This document shows, one piece after another, positions 8,200 to 16,965 of a DNA stretch of 64,000 bases; the first letter of the stretch is position 1, and each line of letters starts with the position of its first letter. The translations under genes were made by a program, and so were the position numbers. This DNA comes from Williamsia deligens (GTDB taxonomy: Bacteria > Actinomycetota > Actinomycetes > Mycobacteriales > Mycobacteriaceae). The DNA lies in the NCBI RefSeq assembly GCF_024171765.1, contig NZ_JAMTCI010000001.1:2900796-2964795 (forward strand), read 5' to 3'. The notes under the pieces were generated by a model. That model was not told the DNA's origin. It saw only the letters and a list, made by a program, of their open reading frames with translations, and made no database searches.

Positions 8200-9095
8200 C
8201 CGGGGAACAGTCCTGCCTTGCCGAGCAACGCCTGCACGGGGGAGTCGAGCTCTGCGCTGATCCAGCTCGCCGCCGCGACCACGGCGTCGTGGTCGACACC
8301 GGTGGTGACACCCGACCGCTCGAGCTGGTAGCGGAGGTCCTCGGTGGCGATGTTCCCCGTCGCGGCCGGGGCGAACGGGCATCCGCCGAAGCCGCCGATG
8401 CTCGCGTCGAGAGCGCACTCGCCGAGGTCGAACGCGGTCAGGGCGTTGGCGTACCCCTGGTTGCGGGTGTTGTGGAAGTGCCAGCGCCGCAGCACGTCCG
8501 GGGCGACACGGTCCAGTCCGGCGTGCAGTGCGCGCACCTGTGCGGGGACGCCGACGCCGATGGTGTCCGCGATCGCGATCTCGTCGGGCCCCGACTGCGC
8601 CACCCGGTCGACGATCTCGATCACCGTCTCGGCCGCGACCTCCCCGCTGAACGGGCACCCGAACGACACGGCGAGCGTCGCGGTGGTGAAGACGCCCGCC
8701 TCCCTTGACCGCGCCGCGATGCGCTCCCAGCGGGCGAGGCCCTCGGCCACGTCGCAGCCCTGGTTGCGGAGGCTGAACTCGTCGGTGCAGACCACCACGA
8801 CGTTGACCTCGTCGACGCCGGACTCCAGGGCCCGGTCGAGCCCGCGCTCGTTGAGCACCAGGCCGATGTAGCTGACGTCGTCGCGTCGCGGCACCGCGGC
8901 CATCACCTCTTCGGCACCGGCCATCTGCGGTACCCGCTTCGGGTTGACGAAGCTGACGGCCTCGATGCGGCGCAGGCCGGCGTCCACCGCGCGGGAGATG
9001 AAGTCGACGCGGGTGTCGACGCCGAGCGCCTTCTTCTCGTTCTGGAGCCCGTCGCGCGGACCCACCTCCACCACGTGCGTGCCGGGCTGCCTCAT
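8196..9095 (-). CDS. Hydroxymethylglutaryl-CoA lyase family protein
   Basis: The 299-residue TIM-barrel protein carries VVEVGPRDGLQNEKK at the start, the AVSFVNPKRVPQMAGAEEV segment, SFGCPFSGEV, HFHNTRNQGYAN (metal-binding histidines) and the conserved-cysteine loop GGFGGCPFAPAATGNIATED. These are hallmarks of HMG-CoA lyase, which splits 3-hydroxy-3-methylglutaryl-CoA into acetyl-CoA and acetoacetate. Related enzymes act on other 3-hydroxyacyl-CoAs. ATG 9095 gives a start just before the core. It diverges from the GntR-regulated CoA-transferase operon, so its CoA-ester substrate may be made by that transferase. Confidence 0.85.
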   Translation of the reverse strand: MRQPGTHVVEVGPRDGLQNEKKALGVDTRVDFISRAVDAGLRRIEAVSFVNPKRVPQMAGAEEVMAAVPRRDDVSYIGLVLNERGLDRALESGVDEVNVVVVCTDEFSLRNQGCDVAEGLARWERIAARSREAGVFTTATLAVSFGCPFSGEVAAETVIEIVDRVAQSGPDEIAIADTIGVGVPAQVRALHAGLDRVAPDVLRRWHFHNTRNQGYANALTAFDLGECALDASIGGFGGCPFAPAATGNIATEDLRYQLERSGVTTGVDHDAVVAAASWISAELDSPVQALLGKAGLFPG

Positions 9096-9129
9096 GGCGC
9101 CATTCAACCACCGCACGCGACGACGGACA

Positions 9130-9139
9130 TTGCATACAA
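9130..9139. promoter_or_regulatory. Predicted GntR (FadR-type) operator, site 1
   Basis: TTGCATACAA is a near-palindromic 10-mer of the TTGTAT-ACAA kind typical of FadR-subfamily GntR regulators. An identical copy lies at 9203-9212, 73 bp away (about seven helical turns). Site 1 is nearest the HMG-CoA-lyase-like start. Assignment to the adjacent regulator is inferred from position. Confidence 0.7.
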
Positions 9140-9202
9140 AGCGGGGGATCGTTCATTACTTTCTCGTGAATAACCCCGCAGAACCCACACGGAGTGCCTA
9201 TG

Positions 9203-9212
9203 TTGCATACAA
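9203..9212. promoter_or_regulatory. Predicted GntR (FadR-type) operator, site 2
   Basis: This is the second identical TTGCATACAA, within the symmetrical GTTGCATACAAC, 19 bp upstream of the GTG start of the GntR gene. The pair spans the divergent promoter region and would allow control of both the regulator operon and the minus-strand lyase gene. Confidence 0.72.
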
Positions 9213-9231
9213 CCGACGACAAGGGGCAGGC

Positions 9232-9927
9232 GTGGAGCGAGCGGTCGACAGGGCGTACGCGCTGATCCGCGCGGCCATCCTCGACGGGCGGTACGGCCCC
9301 GGCGCACGCCTGGGCGAGAGCGAGCTCGCCGACGTCACCCAGACGAGCCGCACCCCCGTGCGTGAGGCCCTGCGGCAGCTCGAGGTCGAGGGACTCGTCG
9401 AGGTGCTGCCGCACCGCGGCGCGCGGGTCTACGCGTTCACCTCCGACGATCTCGACGAGATCTACGACCTCCGGATGACGCTCGAGGCCCTGGCGGCCGG
9501 ACGTGCGGCCTCACGGATCACCCCGGCGCAGGTCGAGCGGATGGCGCAGCTCTGCGACGAGATGGAGCAGGCGGCGTCGGCGGCCGATCTCGACGCCGTG
9601 GCCGCGGCGAACCTCGCCTTCCACACCGTCGTCCGGGATGCCTCGGCGAGCACCCGCCTGGCGTCGATGCTCGGTGCGGTGACGCAGTTGCCGCTCATGA
9701 TGCGCACCTTCCACCGGTACGCGCCGGAGGACCTGGCCCGCAGCGCTGGACACCACCGTGAACTCGTCGCAGCACTCCATGCCGGCGACGACGTGTGGGC
9801 GGACGCCGTGATGCGTTCCCACGTCCGTGCGGCCAAGGCGGTGCTGCTCGCCTCGCTTCGTGCCGACGTCGCCGAGTCGGCGGAGGCCAGAACGGTTCTC
9901 GACGACGAGATCGGAGTGCATGCATGA
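9232..9927 (+). CDS. GntR family transcriptional regulator (FadR subfamily)
   Basis: A 231-residue repressor-type protein. The N-terminal winged helix contains AYALIRAAILDGRYGPGARL, SELADVTQTSRTPVREALRQL and VEVLPHRGARV. The C-terminal helical FCD ligand domain follows (YDLRMTLEALAAGRAA, NLAFHTVV, HHRELVAAL), with histidines that usually bind a metal and an organic acid. GTG 9232 has an AAGGGG ribosome site. The stop overlaps the start of the CoA-transferase gene (ATGA), so the regulator leads the catabolic operon. It likely controls itself through the two TTGCATACAA sites. Confidence 0.9.
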   Translation: MERAVDRAYALIRAAILDGRYGPGARLGESELADVTQTSRTPVREALRQLEVEGLVEVLPHRGARVYAFTSDDLDEIYDLRMTLEALAAGRAASRITPAQVERMAQLCDEMEQAASAADLDAVAAANLAFHTVVRDASASTRLASMLGAVTQLPLMMRTFHRYAPEDLARSAGHHRELVAALHAGDDVWADAVMRSHVRAAKAVLLASLRADVAESAEARTVLDDEIGVHA

Positions 9928-11132
9928 CAGACGAGACCCGCACCGGGCCCCTCACCGACCTGAGGGTCGTCGAGATGGGACAGCTGCTGGCCGGGCCCTT
10001 CTGCGGCCAGCTCCTCGCCGACTTCGGCGCCGAGGTGATCAAGCTGGAGGCGCCGGGTGTCGGTGACCCCATGCGGCAGTGGGGCCGGGAGAAGCCGTAC
10101 GGCAGGTCGCTGTGGTGGCCGGTGGTGGCACGCAACAAGAAGTCGGTCACCTGCAACATGCGCACGGCCGACGGCCAGCGCCTGGCCCGCGACATCATCG
10201 GCCGGGCCGACATCGTCGTGGAGAACTTCCGGCCCGGGACGCTCGAGCGGTGGGGGCTGGGCTACGACGTGCTCAGCGCCGACAACCCGGGACTGATCAT
10301 GGCGCGGGTCAGCGGCTACGGGCAGACGGGTCCGTACTCGACGCGCGCCGGGTACGGCTCGATCGGCGAGGCGATGGGCGGGATCCGATACGTCACCGGC
10401 GATCCCGACAACCCGCCGTCCCGGGCCGGGATCTCCCTGGGTGACTCCCTCGCGGCGGTGTTCGCGACGATCGGCGTCCTGTCGGCGCTGCACGGACGTA
10501 CCGCCACCGGTCGGGGACAGGTCGTCGACTCCGCGATCTACGAGGCCGTCCTGGCGATGATGGAGTCGATGATCCCCGAGTGGGGGATAGCCGGGTACCA
10601 GCGGGAGCGGACGGGTTCGGTGCTCCCGAACGTCTCGCCGAGCAACGTCTACCCGACGGCGGGCGGGGAGATGATCCTCATCGCCGCCAACCAGGACACC
10701 GTCTTCAAGCGACTCGCCGCCGTCATGGGCCGCGACGACCTCGCCGGCGAGCCGAGGTTCGCCGGGCACGCCGCCCGCGGCGAGAACATGGACGAGCTCG
10801 ACGGGATCATCGCGGCCTGGACCGCCGACCAGGAGACCGAGGCGCTGTTGGAGCGCCTGCACGACGGCGGCGTCCCCGCCGGTCGCATCTACACCGCCCG
10901 CGACATGTTCGACGACCCGCACTTCGCCGCGCGCGACGCGATCGTGCGACTGGCGCACCCCGACCTCGGTGAGTTCCCGGTGCACAACGTCGTCCCCAAG
11001 CTCAGCGAGACCCCGGGTGCCGTCCGGCATCTGGGGCCCGAGCTCGGCGAGCACAACGACGAGGTCTACGGCGGCCTCCTCGGACTGTCCGAGGACGACC
11101 GCGCCGACCTGCGCGACCGCGACATCATCTGA
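9924..11132 (+). CDS. CaiB/BaiF family (class III) CoA-transferase
   Basis: The 402-residue protein fits a family III CoA-transferase. It begins LRVVEMGQLLAGPFCGQLLADFGAEVIKLE and continues with DIVVENFRPGTLERWGLGYD, whose NF/RPG loop is typical, and MARVSGYGQTGPY. The family's catalytic aspartate is expected in the VTGDPDNPPSRAGISLGDSL region. These enzymes move CoA from succinyl-CoA or acetyl-CoA to a carboxylic acid. The mammalian relative SUGCT makes hydroxymethylglutaryl- or glutaryl-CoA, which is notable because an HMG-CoA-lyase-like gene lies next door. The actual acid is unknown. Confidence 0.88.
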   Translation: MTDETRTGPLTDLRVVEMGQLLAGPFCGQLLADFGAEVIKLEAPGVGDPMRQWGREKPYGRSLWWPVVARNKKSVTCNMRTADGQRLARDIIGRADIVVENFRPGTLERWGLGYDVLSADNPGLIMARVSGYGQTGPYSTRAGYGSIGEAMGGIRYVTGDPDNPPSRAGISLGDSLAAVFATIGVLSALHGRTATGRGQVVDSAIYEAVLAMMESMIPEWGIAGYQRERTGSVLPNVSPSNVYPTAGGEMILIAANQDTVFKRLAAVMGRDDLAGEPRFAGHAARGENMDELDGIIAAWTADQETEALLERLHDGGVPAGRIYTARDMFDDPHFAARDAIVRLAHPDLGEFPVHNVVPKLSETPGAVRHLGPELGEHNDEVYGGLLGLSEDDRADLRDRDII

Positions 11133-11182
11133 CACCCCCGAACCGACACCACCACAGCAGTCTTCGACCCAGGGAGAACACC

Positions 11183-13240
11183 ATGCGATACCGACTCGGA
11201 GTGGACGTCGGCGGCACCTTCACCGACGTGTTGCTGCTCGAGGAGACCTCGGGCAGCACGTATCGGGCGAAGACACCGTCGACCCCGGCGGACCAGTCCG
11301 TCGGTGTGCTCAACGGTGTGACCAAGGTGTGCACCGACGCCGGTATCGACCCCGGGGAGATCCGGCAGGTGCTGCACGGCACCACCGTGGCCACCAACGC
11401 CATCCTCCAGGGCCGGGGTGCGCGCGTCGGCCTGGTGACCACCGACGGCTTCCGGCAGGTGCTGCAGATCGCCCGGTCGTTCGTCCCCGGCGGACTCGCC
11501 GGCTGGATCATCTGGCCCAAGCCGGAACCGTTGGCACGCCTGGAGAACACCGTGCAGGTGGTCGGCCGGATCGCCGCAGACGGCAGTGAGGTGCGTCCGC
11601 TCGACGAGGAGCAGTGCCGCGCGCAGTTGCGCGGCCTGCGAGAGTCGGGTGTGGAGGCGGTCACCGTCTCGCTGATCAACTCCTACGCCAACTCCGAGCA
11701 CGAGGAACAGGTCGGGCGCTGGGTCGCCGAGGAGATCCCCGACGTGCCGGTGTCGTTGTCGTCGCACGTGCTGCCCGAGATGCGGGAGTACGAGCGGACC
11801 CTGACCACGGTGGCGAACAGCTATGTGCAGCCGGAGGTCTCGCGGTATGTGCGCAACCTCGACTCCTCGTTGCAGGAGAAGGGGATCACCGCGCCGCTGT
11901 CGATCCTGCGCAGCGACGGTGGACTGGTCCAGTCGGGCAAGGCGGCCGAGGACCCCGTGTCGCTGCTGCTCTCGGGTCCGGCCGGCGGCGTCACCGGTGC
12001 GGTCTGGTTCGCCCAGCAGGCCGGCTACGCCGACTTCCTCACCTTCGACATGGGCGGGACCTCGACGGATGTCGCGCTCGTCCTCGACGGCAAGCCGCGG
12101 ATCGGGCGGGAGACGAAGGTCGGCGATCTCGCGGTCCGCGCCACCAGCGTCGACGTCCGCACAGTCGGTGCGGGCGGTGGTTCAGTCGCGCACGTCCCCG
12201 AGCTGACGAAGGCGCTGCGTGTCGGACCGCAGTCGGCCGGTGCCGATCCCGGACCGGCCGCCTACGGCAACGGCGGCACCGAGCCCACCGTCACCGACGC
12301 CAACGTCGTGCTCGGGTACCTGCCTAGTGAGCTGGCCGGTGGCGAGGTCGCGCTCGACGTCGACGCGGCTCGCACCGCGGTGACAGGCGTGTCCGAGGCG
12401 ATGGGCCTGGACTCGGTGGAGGCGGCGGCGTCGGGGATCGTCGACATCGTCAACGAGAACATGTTCGGCGCACTCCGGCTCGTCAGCGTCCAGCAGGGTT
12501 TCGACCCGCGTGACTTCGCCCTCGTGTCGTTCGGGGGCGCGGGGCCGCTGCACGCGAACGCCCTCGGGCGGCTGACCGGGTCGTGGCCCGTCATCATCCC
12601 CCCGTCGCCCGGCGTGCTCTGCGCCTACGGCGACGCCACCACCTGCCTGCGCTCGGAGAGCGCGCGCACCATGATCCGCGCGTTCGACGATCTGACGAGC
12701 GACGAACTGCGCGCTGTCGTGGCCGATCTCGCGGAGTCAGCGGCCCAGCGTCTCGACGCCGAGGGTGTCGCCCGCGACGACCAGACCGCGACCTATCAGG
12801 TGGATCTGCGGTATCACGGTCAGGGCTTCGAGATCCCGGTCGACCTCGACGCCGACGTCCTCACCGGCACAGGGGATCTCCTCGAGGAGCTCGGTGCCGC
12901 GTTCGACACCGAGCACAAGCGGCTGTTCTCGTTCCTGCTGCCCAACCAGCGTGAGGTGATCAACCTGCGCGTGACGGTGAGTGGCCCGCGCCCGGAGGTC
13001 GCCTGGACCGAGCTCGGTCAGGCGTCGCAGGACCCGTCCGCGGCGTTGCTGCGGGAATCGCAGGTGTGGATGGACGGGGCGTATGCCACCGCGGGGATCT
13101 ACGACCGCGCGGCGCTGCTGGCGGGCAACGTGGTCACCGGACCCGCCATCGTCACCGAGATGGACTCGACGACGCTCGTCCTCTCCGGTCACGCCGCGAC
13201 CGTCGACCCCAGCGGTTGCCTCATCATCCGACCCCTCTGA
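11183..13240 (+). CDS. hyuA: Hydantoinase/oxoprolinase family protein, subunit A (HyuA)
   Basis: The 685-residue protein starts with the nucleotide-binding loop GVDVGGTFTDVLLLEE, followed by LHGTTVATNAILQGRGARVGLVTT (Hydant_A_N) and the central domain with ILRSDGGLV, LLSGPAGGVTGA and FDMGGTSTDVAL. The C-terminal domain holds LRYHGQGFEIPV. HyuA proteins use ATP to phosphorylate an amide or enol oxygen; known members are N-methylhydantoinase, 5-oxoprolinase, caprolactamase and acetone carboxylase. A ribosome site (AGGGAGA) precedes ATG 11183. It is paired with HyuB 44 bp downstream. Confidence 0.9.
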   Translation: MRYRLGVDVGGTFTDVLLLEETSGSTYRAKTPSTPADQSVGVLNGVTKVCTDAGIDPGEIRQVLHGTTVATNAILQGRGARVGLVTTDGFRQVLQIARSFVPGGLAGWIIWPKPEPLARLENTVQVVGRIAADGSEVRPLDEEQCRAQLRGLRESGVEAVTVSLINSYANSEHEEQVGRWVAEEIPDVPVSLSSHVLPEMREYERTLTTVANSYVQPEVSRYVRNLDSSLQEKGITAPLSILRSDGGLVQSGKAAEDPVSLLLSGPAGGVTGAVWFAQQAGYADFLTFDMGGTSTDVALVLDGKPRIGRETKVGDLAVRATSVDVRTVGAGGGSVAHVPELTKALRVGPQSAGADPGPAAYGNGGTEPTVTDANVVLGYLPSELAGGEVALDVDAARTAVTGVSEAMGLDSVEAAASGIVDIVNENMFGALRLVSVQQGFDPRDFALVSFGGAGPLHANALGRLTGSWPVIIPPSPGVLCAYGDATTCLRSESARTMIRAFDDLTSDELRAVVADLAESAAQRLDAEGVARDDQTATYQVDLRYHGQGFEIPVDLDADVLTGTGDLLEELGAAFDTEHKRLFSFLLPNQREVINLRVTVSGPRPEVAWTELGQASQDPSAALLRESQVWMDGAYATAGIYDRAALLAGNVVTGPAIVTEMDSTTLVLSGHAATVDPSGCLIIRPL

Positions 13241-13284
13241 CCCTCCGCCCCGGACGACTTCGGCGACGACCCCAGGAGAGCCCC

Positions 13285-15171
13285 ATGGCCACCATCATCG
13301 AGACCACCACCGAGCCCGTCGAGACGACCACCGTCGACCCCGTGACGCTCGACATCATCGAGAACGCGCTGCGCAACGCCCGCTACGAGATGGACGAGGT
13401 GCTGTTTCGCACCGCGCTGTCGCCGGGCATCCGCGAGCAGCACGACGAGTTCCCGCTCATCGCCGACCCCAGCGGCAAGATGGTCGTCGGTCAGTTCGGG
13501 CTCTCGGTGCCCGACTTCCTCGACAACTTCCACGGGACCGTCGGCGAGGGCGACATCCTGCTCACCTCCGACCCCTATGCGTGCGGCGCGGCGATCAGCC
13601 ACGCCAACGACTGGCTCGTCGTGCTGCCGATCTTCCACGGCGGACGGGTGGTCGGGTGGGCGTCGATGTTCGGCCACATGTCCGACGTCGGCGGGAAGAC
13701 GCCGTCGTCGATGCCGGCCGACGCCCGCACGATCTTCGAGGAGGGCGTGGTGATCCCGCCGTTCAAGCTCTACGACAACGGCGAACTGAACGAGACCGCG
13801 CTCGACATCATCCTCAACCAGGTCCGCATGCCGGACTGGAACCGCGCCGACCTCAACGGTCTGGTCGCGGCGTGCACCACCGCGTCACGACGGATCGTCG
13901 AGCTGTGCGACCGGTTCGGCGTCGAGACCTACCTGTCGGCGCTCGACGCCCTGCTCGACCGCAACTACCAGGCGATGAAGGTGCTGCTCGCGACCCTGTT
14001 CGTCGACGGCGAGACCATCGAGTTCAGTGACTGGATCTGTGACGACGGGTGCGGATACGGCCCGTACCAGCTGACCATCAAGCTGACGCGGCACGGCGAG
14101 AAGATCCACCTCGACTTCTCCGAACACGCCCCGCAGGCCGTCGGGCCGATCAACTACTTCATCAACGAGAACCTCGTCCGGATGTTCTTCGGCATCTACG
14201 TCATCACGATCGGTGACCCCCAGATCCTCTGGAACGACGGGTTCTATCCGCTGATCGACGTGACCATCCCCGACAACTCGTTCTGGAAACCGGCCTACCC
14301 GGCGGCGCTCAACGGTCGCAACCACGGCATCGGTCGCGTGTTCGACCTCTTCGGTGGGCTTCTCGGCCAGAACAACCCCGAGATCCTCAACGCCGCGGGG
14401 TTCTCGTCGTCGCCGCACTTCATGTACTCCGGGCACTACGACGGCGGACCGCGTGACGGGGAGTGGTTCCAGCTGTACTCCATCGGGTTCGGCGGGATCC
14501 CCGGCCGTCCGATCGGCGACGGACCCGACGGGCACTCGCTGTGGCCGTCGTTCGTCAACATCCCCTGTGAGTACCTCGAGTCGTACTACCCGCTGCGCGT
14601 GGAACGATGGGAGACGATCCCGGACACCGGCGGCGCCGGGGTGCACCGCGGCGGCAACGGGGTCGACGTGGCCTACCACTTCGAGCAGCCGGGGACGATC
14701 GCCATCCACGACGACCGGTGGCTCACCTACCCGTGGGGTGTGAACGGCGGCAAACCCGGTGCGCGCGGCCGCAAGTGGATCGAGCGGGCCACCGGCGAGG
14801 TCGACATCCTGCCGAGCAAGATCCACGACGCGCCGGTGTACCCCGGCGACGTCCTGCACTTCGTCACCTGGGGTGGCGGCGGCTGGGGTGATCCCCTGGA
14901 GCGTGACCCCGAACTCGTCGCCCTCGAGGTGCGACGCGGGCTGGTCACCGCGGACGGTGCCGCCGGTGGGTACGGCGTCGTCTGTGACGAGCACGGAGTC
15001 GTCGACACCGCGGCCACGGAGTCACGCCGGGCGGAGATCCGTTCCGGTCGCGGTGAACTGACCACCTTCGACATGGGCCCGTCGATGCCGGAGATCCTCG
15101 AGCGGTGCGAGGAGGAGACCGGGTTGCCGGCGCCGCGTCCGCCGGTGAGCGTGGCACGGTCGGGCCGGTGA
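13285..15171 (+). CDS. hyuB: Hydantoinase B/oxoprolinase family protein, subunit B (HyuB)
   Basis: The 628-residue partner of HyuA starts at ATG 13285 after an AGGAGAG site. Family features: DPVTLDIIENALRNARYEMD, the LTSDPYACGAAISHANDW metal region, WASMFGHMSDVGG, GGIPGRPIGDGPDG and the C-terminal FVTWGGGGWGDPLERDP. HyuB forms the hydrolase or ligase centre of the ATP-dependent complex. Its stop overlaps the start of the amidase-like gene (GTGA), so the products of HyuAB are probably passed to that hydrolase. The chemistry (hydantoin, lactam or ketone) cannot be decided from sequence alone. Confidence 0.9.
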   Translation: MATIIETTTEPVETTTVDPVTLDIIENALRNARYEMDEVLFRTALSPGIREQHDEFPLIADPSGKMVVGQFGLSVPDFLDNFHGTVGEGDILLTSDPYACGAAISHANDWLVVLPIFHGGRVVGWASMFGHMSDVGGKTPSSMPADARTIFEEGVVIPPFKLYDNGELNETALDIILNQVRMPDWNRADLNGLVAACTTASRRIVELCDRFGVETYLSALDALLDRNYQAMKVLLATLFVDGETIEFSDWICDDGCGYGPYQLTIKLTRHGEKIHLDFSEHAPQAVGPINYFINENLVRMFFGIYVITIGDPQILWNDGFYPLIDVTIPDNSFWKPAYPAALNGRNHGIGRVFDLFGGLLGQNNPEILNAAGFSSSPHFMYSGHYDGGPRDGEWFQLYSIGFGGIPGRPIGDGPDGHSLWPSFVNIPCEYLESYYPLRVERWETIPDTGGAGVHRGGNGVDVAYHFEQPGTIAIHDDRWLTYPWGVNGGKPGARGRKWIERATGEVDILPSKIHDAPVYPGDVLHFVTWGGGGWGDPLERDPELVALEVRRGLVTADGAAGGYGVVCDEHGVVDTAATESRRAEIRSGRGELTTFDMGPSMPEILERCEEETGLPAPRPPVSVARSGR

Positions 15172-15824
15172 CACCGCCGTCGGTGCCCATCGACGACTAC
15201 CGCGCGTCGGGGTTCGCCGGCTCGGTCGGTGTCGGAGAGCGCCCGGCGGTCCTCGTCATCGACCTGGCCCGCGCTTACACCGAGGACGGCTCGGCGCTGC
15301 GGGCGCCGGTGGAGGACGCCGTCGCGGCGTGCGGACGACTCGTCGATGCGGCTCGCGGCCTCGCCGTGCCGGTGATCTTCACCCGCGTCGAGTACCAGGT
15401 GGACCCGTCGACCGGCGAGATCGTCGACGGCGGTCTGTTCGTGCGGAAGATCCCGTCGCTGAGGGTGTTCGCGGCCGGGTCGCCCCTCGGGGAGTTCGTC
15501 GACGAGCCCCGCCCCCGGCCGGGCGAGGTGGTGGTGACCAAGCAGTACGCGAGCGCGTTCAGCGGGACGCCCCTGGCCGCCACCCTCGCCGCGCGCCGCA
15601 TCGACAGCCTCGTCATCTGCGGCCTGTCGACCAGTGGGTGCGTGCGGGCGACAGCGACCGACGCCATCGCCCACGGGTTCGCGCCCACCGTCGTCGCCGA
15701 CGCCTGCGGGGACCGCACGGCGGCGATCCACGACGCCAATCTGCTGGACCTGCAGGCGAAGTACGCCGACGTCGTCACCTGTGACGAGGCGATCGCGCTG
15801 CTCGGTGGAGGTCGGCCGACCTAG
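15168..15824 (+). CDS. Isochorismatase-like cysteine hydrolase, similar to N-carbamoylsarcosine amidase
   Basis: The 218-residue protein has the isochorismatase fold with the triad Asp32 (VIDLARAY), Lys125 (VTKQYASAF) and Cys158 (STSGCVRAT). Spacing Asp-Lys 93 and Lys-Cys 33 is the same as in Arthrobacter N-carbamoylsarcosine amidohydrolase (Asp51, Lys144, Cys177). Flanking motifs such as ASAFSGT and the DAIAHGF helix also resemble that enzyme. The classic pathway runs N-methylhydantoin to N-carbamoylsarcosine (HyuAB) to sarcosine plus CO2 and NH3 (this enzyme), so the gene order makes chemical sense. Substrate remains an inference. The GTG start is translationally coupled to hyuB. Confidence 0.85.
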   Translation: MTPPSVPIDDYRASGFAGSVGVGERPAVLVIDLARAYTEDGSALRAPVEDAVAACGRLVDAARGLAVPVIFTRVEYQVDPSTGEIVDGGLFVRKIPSLRVFAAGSPLGEFVDEPRPRPGEVVVTKQYASAFSGTPLAATLAARRIDSLVICGLSTSGCVRATATDAIAHGFAPTVVADACGDRTAAIHDANLLDLQAKYADVVTCDEAIALLGGGRPT

Positions 15825-15828
15825 CCCG

Positions 15829-16314
15829 TCACGTCCGGAACACCGCGTCGGGGCGGTCCGCGACGGCTGCGGCGATGCGTCGCTGCATCTCGTCCGACAT
15901 GGGCGGCAGGTCGTCGAGGGCGAACCACCCGCAGTCGGTGTTCTCGTCGTCGCCCACGGCCGGCTCACCACCGGTCCAGCGCATCCGGAACGTCAGGTCG
16001 AGGTACTGCGACACATCGCCGTTGGGGTAGGTGATCGGGTCGGTGACGCCGACGGCGGCCAGCCTCATGGCGACCGCCGTGCAGCCGGCCTCCTCGGTGA
16101 CCTCCCGGGCAGCGGCCACGGCAGGTTCCTCACCCGGGTCGATGATCCCGGTGACCGGCGTCCAGGCACCCGTGTCCGATCGTCGGACGAGCAGCACGTC
16201 GGTGTGCGGTGCGGCATCCGGGTCGCGCAGGACCACGGCGGTCACCCCGGACAGCCACAGCGGTGCATGGCCGATCTTCGCGCGCAGGTCGAGGATGAAG
16301 TCGGGAGTGGGCAC
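15829..16314 (-). CDS. Nudix hydrolase
   Basis: The 161-residue protein has a full Nudix box: GIIDPGEEP, then AAAREVTEEAG, matching G-x5-E-x7-REUXEEXGU. It hydrolyses a nucleoside diphosphate linked to another group, using divalent metal. A downstream YPNGDVSQYLDLTFRMRW segment is common in NADH pyrophosphatase- and MutT-like actinobacterial proteins. It ends 4 bp from the amidase stop (convergent). Confidence 0.85.
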   Translation of the reverse strand: MPTPDFILDLRAKIGHAPLWLSGVTAVVLRDPDAAPHTDVLLVRRSDTGAWTPVTGIIDPGEEPAVAAAREVTEEAGCTAVAMRLAAVGVTDPITYPNGDVSQYLDLTFRMRWTGGEPAVGDDENTDCGWFALDDLPPMSDEMQRRIAAAVADRPDAVFRT

Positions 16315-16339
16315 GCTCGCACTCTAGGCGGCAGCGCGG

Positions 16340-16906
16340 TCAGCCGCGGGCCCCGGTGAGGTGCCACTGGATCGTCGGGGCGAAACGGTCCACGATCTGT
16401 TCCCGGGAGAGTCCCATTACCTCGGGCACGCGCACGGTGTACCGCAGGGTCGCCAACCCGATGAGGGTCGCGACGATGACCTCGAGGTGGCCGGTCGCAC
16501 GGTGGGTCTCGCCGGCCGCGGTGAGCGCGGGGCGGACCTGGTGCTCGAACGTCGCCCGCAGTCGGGCGGCGGCCTCGGTGTCCGTGCCCGCCGCACCGAG
16601 CAGCACACGCAGGGGTTCACCGGCCGCCCCGTCCCACCGGTCGAGGAACGTGGCGACCACGGCGCGGCCGAGGTCGTCGGGGTCGACGTCGCCGAAGTCG
16701 GGCAGGTGGAGGTCGACCTGGACCGCGGCGTCGTAGAGGCCGCGCTTGCCCCCGAAGTACCGCACGATCAGCGCCGGGTCGACGCCGGCGTCGAGCGCGA
16801 TCTCGCGGACCGTCGTGGCCGCGAACCCCGCGCGCCCGAACCGGTCCCGGGCCGCGGCGAGCAGTGCACCGCGGGTGGCGTCGGCGTCGCGTCGGGGAGA
16901 GGGCAT
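16340..16906 (-). CDS. TetR family transcriptional regulator
   Basis: The 188-residue protein has the TetR N-terminal helix-turn-helix: LLAAARDRFGRAGFAATTVREIALDAGVDPALIVRYFGGKRGLY. A helical ligand domain follows, ending in a TetR_C-type dimer region (ATLIGLATLRYTVRVPE). It diverges from the FAD monooxygenase gene with a 60-bp gap that holds a 9-bp perfect inverted repeat, its likely operator. The ligand is unknown and may be a substrate of the monooxygenase. Confidence 0.9.
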   Translation of the reverse strand: MPSPRRDADATRGALLAAARDRFGRAGFAATTVREIALDAGVDPALIVRYFGGKRGLYDAAVQVDLHLPDFGDVDPDDLGRAVVATFLDRWDGAAGEPLRVLLGAAGTDTEAAARLRATFEHQVRPALTAAGETHRATGHLEVIVATLIGLATLRYTVRVPEVMGLSREQIVDRFAPTIQWHLTGARG

Positions 16907-16928
16907 GCGCGGAGTCTATGTCATCGGT

Positions 16929-16965
16929 CGTTGACTTCGCGGATCCGGCGGGCTTAAAGTCAACG
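16929..16965. promoter_or_regulatory. TetR operator overlapping a putative leaderless promoter
   Basis: CGTTGACTT (16929-16937) and AAGTCAACG (16957-16965) form a perfect 9-bp inverted repeat with 19 bp between. The left arm contains TTGACT (16931-16936), a near-consensus -35, and TTAAAG (16954-16959) sits 17 bp further as a -10. That would put transcription start at or next to ATG 16967, giving a leaderless mRNA that a bound repressor would block. Confidence 0.65.

Noticed and set aside
7678-9414. One long minus-strand open frame of 578 codons suggesting a fused protein
   Set aside because: Only its end (7678-8199) encodes a recognisable protein, the phosphoesterase. The rest is the out-of-frame shadow of the HMG-CoA-lyase-like gene, which has the family motifs in another frame.
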